DNA of 64,000 nt, taken from assembly GCF_021730395.1 (NCBI RefSeq), contig NC_069375.1, positions 65,437,501 to 65,501,500 on the forward strand, in the 5' to 3' direction. Both the position numbers and the translations under genes were made by a program. The notes under the pieces are model-generated. The model saw only the letters and a program-made list of their open reading frames with translations. It did not search any database and was not told the DNA's origin. This DNA comes from Mercenaria mercenaria. Its lineage: Eukaryota > Mollusca > Bivalvia > Venerida > Veneridae. This document shows positions 57,210 through 64,000 of this stretch, one piece after another (positions within the stretch are counted from its first letter, which is position 1; every line of letters starts with the position of its first letter).

Positions 57210-58439
57210 TAAGTTTTCAATGTGTTTAAGAAATAACTTATAGCAAAAGAGTGCTTTTAAATTAAAACTATTTATGAACGATGGGCGGTTATCAGGTGCG
57301 TAGCGTGATCCATTTAGATGTTACTCAAGGGGAGAGTGTGGGAGGAGGAATCCCCTCCTCTGGTGGGGTCCGGGGAGCCTCCCCGTGGAAATTTTAGAGC
57401 AAATTTTTGGTGACTTTTCTAACCAAAACTATGCTCCTTTAGTTTAGAACAAAATATTCACGAACGGCTCGGAATGTAAAGAAAGGTCTAGATAAGTTGA
57501 TTAACGTTACAAATCGGGGTCGGGGAGAGGAGTGGGGCTGACCGTGATTTTGAAGGACTTGGACTAGGCAGGACGAAATTTAGTATTCACAAATTAACAA
57601 CACGAGTTCTTTTTCCAAACTTATTTGTTGTATACAAAATTTGCATTCACTATACATTTTATATGGAAAGACAAATGCGTTAATTGTCATAAAAACAACA
57701 TTAGAGTGATAATATCAATGACCCTTTCCGCGAGATTGCACGCGTAATCTGACGTCCTTCACCAAAAACATGAACAGAATGGTCACGTTCCAAAAATTAT
57801 TTCAAAATTGGACGCCAAAACTTTGAAAAAGAACATTTAATTATAGCTTTAACTAATTTTTCTGGTGTCAAAAAATACAGAACACGACTGTATGATATTG
57901 ACACTGGAGTTAAAATATTTCAAACAAAAACCAGGAACTGTATTTTTATCGGAAGGCGAATTATACTTGAACGTGGGCGGGCCTTTTTGACTGTTCTGTT
58001 ATAGGATGACGGAAAGATCAATATCTTGACATTTATTTTGATTTTCTGATACTCCTAGAAAGCAAATCAGTTATTTTTGTAGCAAGCTATCGTAAAATGT
58101 AAATATAAGAATTGAATGCTATTTTTTTGTGCGTTCATTTGGGTATGAACCATACTGGAAGGCCAAGAATCGCTTGCGCGATTCATGAATTTGCAGGAAG
58201 TCCCAATGTGCTTTATACCCGTATAAACGCACATAAAATAGCATTCAATTCTTAAATAAAGTACACATGTGTTCATACGTGTTACAACAGAATATATGCA
58301 AATTACCTTGCAGTAAATACTCTAATATGTCTATGAACTGATCAGACTGCTGAGGACAAACTTTGACTTATGCACAATTTCAAAACAGACAAAATGATGA
58401 AGCTATTTCAACAGATTCTTATTTCATTCTTCAACTAAA

Positions 58440-58719
58440 TTTACGCTAAATTCTCTTTTAAATTTTGCAGTTATAGGAAAGTAAGCATTATATTGATTTC
58501 TAGACCAAGTTATTGTTTGCCATCTGTTGCATGTTTTTGATATCACAATCGTCTTCCTTTCAAAATTTACAATTTATCACTACATTATTGGAAACCATCA
58601 AGTAAATAATGATACAGAGACAAAGGCCTTGTGACAGGTGTTTAGGCTGAAATATAAAATCTATATCATGAAACAATAATAAAGGAATTGTCTAGACGAT
58701 ATTAGTAATTAAATATTTG
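58440..58719 (+). repeat. Segment in direct orientation within inverted arms (left copy)
   Basis: This piece (TAAATTCTCTTTTAAATTTT, TATTGATTTCTAGACCAAG, GATACAGAGACAAAGGCC, ATTAGTAATTAAATATTTG) recurs at 62230-62552 in the same orientation. The surrounding arm sequences are in opposite orientation. One of the two has therefore been inverted. Confidence 0.75.
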
Positions 58720-58734
58720 CTGGTTCTGAGTATT

Positions 58735-58990
58735 TATTACACAGATAGATAGATAGTTTATTCAAACAAAAGGCAATATGCACATATGTATATCCTAGGT
58801 TTCTAAATTACTTTCTGACACTTATAACATGTGTAAATGTTTAGTTCTACTTGGGGCTAGAGGGCTTGCACTTCCACTACCGTCAATCAAGCCAAACCTG
58901 CAACATTTTCGTTTATGTCGTGTTGGGCGACCTGTGGTTTTCCACTTTTTTATTTTAAAGAAATCGAGGTATTACCGTATTTCAAAACGT
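58735..58990. repeat. Left-arm-only segment with GATA repeat
   Basis: An (AGAT)n stretch followed by AGTTTATTCAAACAAAAGGC and a non-coding block has no partner in the right arm. It probably entered after the arms were formed, or was lost from the right arm. Confidence 0.5.
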
Positions 58991-60039
58991 ATTAAGGTGT
59001 AGGATGTATACTTATTTCGTGCGTTAAATAATTTTGATTGATGTATTTTTTCTGCAATAAATTTTGGGAGATGCGTGTAAGGGCATAAGAAGAAGGCGGC
59101 TGGAATTGAAATTTGGTTTCTTTATATTACCCCCTCCCTCGACGGAGTGATGTAGGGTTGAGTAGGTGCTTTGCAGTATAATGACCCAGAAATATATAGT
59201 CATAACGGTATGTTTTCCAAGTAGAAATTAATGAATTGATAGTTTATATGACTGAAATTGAGTGTTATACTATGGCAATGAGGATAACAAAGTCTAAATG
59301 TTAATTTATGAATCTGTTCTTTTTGCTCTCGTTGATTCTCTTTGATTATGGGATAGATAATTTATTTTTGTTTAGGAAATAATGCTTGGGAATTGATAGT
59401 TGTTACAGACACGGTTGCTTATCCTTCCAAGTTTTACTAGTGATGGACAATTGCCATTATATTAGGAAGATCGTTCTTATAGTCAATACCAGCTACAGTA
59501 TATATGCATCTGAAATCATACATATATTTAGAATTTTCAATGTATTTAGATTTAAATATGTATTTACAATAACAAGTGCAAGTGGAGCAAGAAAAAACAA
59601 CAAAATTTATAAATTTTGATCGAAATTTTGATAAAAGAGCAACAGCAATCTGCCGACACAAACTTTATTAGTCAATGACCAAGACAACAACATACTCATA
59701 TGCTATGACATTGTCCCTACCCCTATACCCATTCCTGATCAGTTTTATATTGCTTCTATGGAGTTTTTAGCCTTTTTAAAATGTTACTCAGTCGAGTAAC
59801 TGAGTATGCCACGCTACGCGCATGGTTATACGTCGGGCGTGATAATTTCACGTATATAATTACGACGTATTACCGCCCGAGTATATAAGAAGTGCTAAAA
59901 CACGATTTTGCTATAAATTATTCAATTAAAATAGTAGATAAAATATCGTAGCGCACTTTCTTGGTCGCAAAAATACCTTTGACGTCATCGCACGTTTACG
60001 TGATGTCATTCTAGCATAGGCGTGTTTTAACAGAGACAA

Positions 60040-60690
60040 GCATATTAAAACATCTAAATAGAATCTAGTACAGCCAAAAAGATGCGCGTTCAACTGTAAT
60101 TCACCATCCGATCAAAATACAGTTCTTGGATATTTTATCTAAACTATCCGTCTAAATCCAATGCAAATCCATGTATTTTTTGTTGGGTTTAACGTCGCAC
60201 CGACACAGTTATAGGTCATATGGCGACTTTCCAGCTTTGATGGTGGAGGAAGACCCCAGGTGCTCCTCAGTGCATTATTTCATCACGAGCGGGCACCTGG
60301 ATAGAAGCATCGACCTTCCGTTTGCCATCTGGATGGCTTCCTCACATGAAGAATTCAACGCCCGAGAGATGCTCGAACCCACATGGATGAGGGGCAAGTG
60401 ATTTTGAAGTCAACGACCTTAACCGCTCGGCCACCGAGGCCCCCGAAAATCCATGTAGTCGTGTCGAATCGTTACCGTGGGAAAAATTCGTTTTAGTTAT
60501 AATTTTCTGTTCTTTTTGGCGTCCAGTTTTGAAAGAATGTTTCGAATGTCGCCAATTTATTCATGTTTTTTTTCTGTTTTTTCTTCTGTTTTTTTTTTGG
60601 TAAATGAGTCAGATTGCACGTGCAATCTCGCGGACCGTCCTTGATATCGTTACGCCAATGTTGTTTATACGAAAGAACGCTACGCGCGAG
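60040..60690 (+). repeat. Extra partial copy of the arm sequence in the spacer
   Basis: CGTTCAACTGTAATTC, ATCAAAATACAGTTCTTGG, TGGCGTCCAGTTTTGAAAGA and GCACGTGCAATCTCGCGGAC match 62975-63250 of the right arm in the same orientation. A SINE splits this copy. Confidence 0.65.
60180..60444 (-). mobile_element. tRNA-derived SINE (copy 4) with target duplication
   Basis: Same family as the other copies: tail GTGCGACGTTAAACCCAAC, body CCACCATCAAAGCTGGAAAG, head GGTGGCCGAGCGGTTAAGG. AAATCCATGTA stands at 60165-60175 and again at 60447-60457 and is a clear 11-bp target-site duplication. The insertion is therefore recent relative to the host repeat. Confidence 0.92.
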
Positions 60691-61831
60691 TGAAAATGTG
60701 AACATTTTCTCACTTCGAGGTGAGATATATTCTATATTCACGAAAAACAAACACATTTTCTTTTTATTTTATGCTCAATTACGTTGAGATGTGCATTTTG
60801 CAACAATTTTAATCTCAGCGCGGGAAACAGACGCGCGTAAACAGACATGACGTCAGACGTGTTGTGACGTTAGAAAGACGCACACAATATAAAGTTCCAT
60901 TTTATTTTATTTTTTGCTGCATAACGTTATGAAATTCTCATTAAGTAAAATAATTTGAATCGAGAAATATACTATAAAGAACAAAGTGCGACTACAATTT
61001 ACATCATGTTTTAAGCAAATAATTTAAAATTCATACACAATGTATGAGGGGGCGGAGCTATATATCTCACAGTGTGAAAATATAAATTGTAAGTGTGAGT
61101 GATGAGATATTAAAATATTTAACTGATAGAATACAGTATTTCATTTGATAGCATTTGTTATATATATATATTTTTTTTTTTGGTACGGTTTTTGTTTCGT
61201 TTACGTTTAGAACCAAGGATAATTTTTAGACCCGTTTCACGAGGCTGCATGTTCTTATACTTATAGGTATTTCCTAACAATTATTTTATTTAGTTTAAAC
61301 ATATTTATTCCCAAAATAGAGTACATATATTTATACATATGCGCGTAGCGTGGCATACTCGGTTACTCAGCTGAGTATCATTTAAGATCCAAAAATAAAA
61401 AATAAAAAGGTTAAAAACTCCATAGAAGCAATAAAAAACAGATCAGGAGTAGGTATGGAGGTATGGACAATGTCATAGCATATGAGTATGCTGTTGTTTT
61501 GGTCCTTGACTTTGTTATATTTTTTGTGACGGCAGACTGTCGTTGCTCTTTTATCAAAATTTCTAAATTTTGTTTTTTTCTTGCTCTACTTGCTCTTGTT
61601 ATTGTAAATACTTATTTAAATCTAGATATATTTAAAATTCTAAATACACATATGATTTCAGATGCATATATACTATAGCTGCTATTGACCATAAGAACAA
61701 TCTTCCTAATGGCAATTGTCCATCACTAGTAAAATAACAATTGTGTCTGTAACAACTATGAATTCCCAAGTATTCTAACATGGCTCGATTTGATTTCCAG
61801 TTAAACAAAGGCGGAAATGCTGTGATTTATT

Positions 61832-61948
61832 GTTTAATTTACCACGGTTCAGATGCTTCAGTATTTAACCACTCGGGCTAACACCTTCGTGGTTCAATTC
61901 CTACGCATCTGAACTCTGAACCGTGGGAAATTAGACGATAAACCACTC
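61832..61948. mobile_element. Hairpin MITE in the right arm
   Basis: TTTACCACGGTTCAGATGC on the left pairs with the reverse of GCATCTGAACTCTGAACCGTGG-type sequence on the right. The loop contains ACCACTCGGGCTAACACC. The left arm lacks it. It is related to the GTTCAGATGCGTA motifs near 17515 and 17815. Confidence 0.65.
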
Positions 61949-63690
61949 GAATGCCTTGATTATTTGTTAATTATTAGAGGCACCTACTCATCCCTACTGC
62001 ACCCAGTCGTGGGAAGGGGGACTCTAGAGAAACAAAGTTTCAACACAGTCACCTTCTTATGCCCTGACACCCATTTCCCAAAATGTATTGCCAGAAAAAT
62101 ACATCAATCAAAATTATTTAACGCATGAAATAATTATACATACACCTCAATACCTTTTATTTGAAATACGGTAATACCTCGATTTCTTTAAACCAAGGAT
62201 GCACAAATGTAATAAATGCTCATAACCACCATTTACGGTAAATTCTCTTTTAAATATTGCAGTTGAAGAATAATGTTGTAAGCATTATATTGATTTCTAG
62301 ACCAAGGTTATTTTAGCCATCTGTTGCATGTTTACAATGTTTACAAGTTGTATGTTGCATTTTAATATAACAGTCGTCCTTGCTACGAACATTGATTTTC
62401 TAAAACATGTATCTCTACATCCTTGGAAATCAAGTAAATAATGATACAGAGACAAAAGTCTTGTGACAGATGTTTAGGCTGAAATATAAAATCCAAGTTC
62501 ACGAAACGATAATAAAGGAAATGTGTAGACGACATTAGTAATTAAATATTTGAACTTGAAGAATGAAATAAGAATCTATTGAAATAGCTTCATCATTTTT
62601 TTTTTCGGTTTTGAAATTGTGCATAAGTCAAAGATTGTCCTCAGCAGTCTAATCAGTTCCTAGGCAGTTTATAGTATTTATTGCAAGGTGATTTGCATAT
62701 ATTTCGTTGTAACACGTATGCACACATGTGTACTTTATTTAAGAACTGAATGCTATTTTTCTGGGACTTCTTGCAAATTCATGAATCGCGCTAGCGATTC
62801 ATTTGATTGATTGGCAAGAAGCCTTCCAGTGTGGTTCATGCCCATATAAACGCACAAAAATACCGTTCAATTTTACGACAGCTTGCTACAAAAATAACTG
62901 ATTTACTTTCCAGGAGTATCAGAAAATCAAAATAAATGTCAAGATATCGATCTTTTAGTCACAGTAAAAAAGACCCGCCCACGTTCAACTATAATTCGCC
63001 TTCTGATAAAAATACAGTTCCTGGTTTTTGTTTAAAATATGTTTAACTCCAGTGATAATTTATACAGTCATATCATTCAGCTGTGATCTTTGACGTCAGA
63101 AAAATTAGTTAAAGCTATAATTAAATGTTCTTTTTGAATGCTTTGGCGTCCAATTTTGAAAGAATGTTTGGAACGAGGCCATTTTATTCATATTTTTGGT
63201 GAAGGACGTCAGATTACGCGTGCAATCTCGCGGAAAGGACCGTCATTGATATTATTACTGCAATGTTTAACGCTTTTGTCTTTCCATAGTAAAATGTATA
63301 GTGAATGCAAATTTTGTGTACAACAAATAAGTTTGGAAAAAGAGCTCATGTTGCTTAATTTGTGAATAACAAATTTCGTCCTGAATAAATAAACAGCCTA
63401 GTTCAAGTCCTTCCAAAATGCCAGCCCCACCCCTCTCACCGACCCCGATTTGTATCGTTCATCAACTTATATAGACCTTTCTTTACATTTCGAACCGTTT
63501 GTGAATATTTTGTTCAAAACTGAGGAAGCATAGTTTTGGTGAGAAAAGTCACCAGAAGCCACCCTGCTTTCTCTAGGTTTGCTCTAACGTTTCCACGGGG
63601 GAGGCTCCTCGGACCCAGCCGGAGGAGGGGATTCCTCTCCCCCACACTCTTCCCTTGAGTAACATCTAAACTGATCACGCTACGCCCCTG

Positions 63691-64000
63691 CATATCACAT
63701 ACTGTAGTGAAGACAAAACAGGAAAGGATAAGAATGAAAGACATGTCTTATAGAATTCTTCTCCTTTGCGGACAAAATATAACTGTATGGGCATATCGAG
63801 CTTTAATCTGTAATGGGGCTAGGAATATAGTTTTATGATATGAAAAAAAAAAGAAAAAAAAAAAAAGAAATAATAAATCGCTGTGAATGTAAAAAATGGA
63901 AAGGGGACAATGTATATGGTAGAAGGAAAGTATTCACATAAATGTAGAGATTATAACAAGTCAAAGGTAGAACAGAAGAGAGAAAGTGGGAAGAAATGGG
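63691..64000. other. A-rich intergenic DNA, nothing recognised
   Basis: Purine-rich sequence with an A/G run near 63843-63870 and no gene. Confidence 0.4.

Larger units (their letters stand above)
57293..63690. mobile_element. Giant imperfect inverted repeat (foldback), about 6.4 kb
   Basis: The left arm (57293-59824) and right arm (61338-63690) are inverted copies over nearly all their length. The outer tips are CAGGTGCGTAGCGTGATC and CAGGGGCGTAGCGTGATC. The next matching blocks include TTTAGATGTTACTCAAGG and the GGAGGAATCCCCTCC/GGAGGGGATTCC region. Further blocks are CAAATCGGGGTCGG, CGCGAGATTGCACGCGTAAT, GCATTCAATTCTTAAATAAA and, at the inner tips, GAGTATGCCACGCTACGCGC. No coding frame is shared between arms. 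The CAGGGGCGTAGC tip resembles hAT-type termini, but no 8-bp target duplication is evident. Confidence 0.85.

Noticed and set aside
59386-61678. Frames in the inner parts of the giant inverted repeat
   Set aside because: The two arms do not conserve a common frame, so there is no sign of protein-level selection.

Overview
This 64 kb window is nuclear DNA of an animal, most likely a bivalve mollusc. The genome is AT-rich and sparse in genes, with introns and many short palindromic transposons. tRNA-derived SINEs of one family occur five or more times. The few host genes are of classes known to be expanded in bivalves: a B-box/beta-propeller TRIM-like protein, a Toll-like receptor and a claudin-like four-helix membrane protein. 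Several dispersed repeats match my memory of venerid clam genomes (Mercenaria type), but the species is a guess.

Layout. 1-11 kb: no recognised gene; a degenerate tRNA-like sequence, poly(A) and poly(G) runs, several MITE-like palindromes. 11.48-15.70 kb (minus): a complete three-exon claudin/PMP22-like gene, 171 aa, whose 3.3 kb first intron holds a CpG-rich foldback element and a second GC-rich quasi-repeat. 16-20 kb: SINEs, microsatellites and MITEs. 20.2-23.4 kb (plus): an old LINE split by a 1.4 kb foldback element with CCGG at its tips. 23.8-25.2 kb: diverged tandem repeats. 27.2-31.7 kb (plus): a two-exon B-box/propeller TRIM-like gene of 597 aa with no RING. 31.75-37.13 kb: a fossil tyrosine-recombinase retroelement with split direct repeats, starting about 60 bp after the TRIM stop codon. 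38.7-40.4 kb: a DDE transposase fossil cut in two by a 5'-truncated LINE. 42.84-45.67 kb: a pogo/jerky-like DNA transposon with inverted termini, one transposase-PHD frame with one in-frame stop, and an altered third catalytic residue. 50.8-53.0 kb (plus): an intact single-coding-exon Toll-like receptor, 734 aa. 57.3-63.7 kb: a giant imperfect inverted repeat (arms about 2.4-2.5 kb, spacer about 1.5 kb) with no coding capacity, containing one segment flipped between the arms.

The three host genes do not form an operon or obvious pathway. The TLR and TRIM-like genes both belong to families linked to innate immunity, and the claudin-like gene to epithelial junctions or membranes. Most of the rest is mobile DNA, often nested, so the order of several insertions can be read directly. 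All similarities were judged by eye; no alignment or database search was run.
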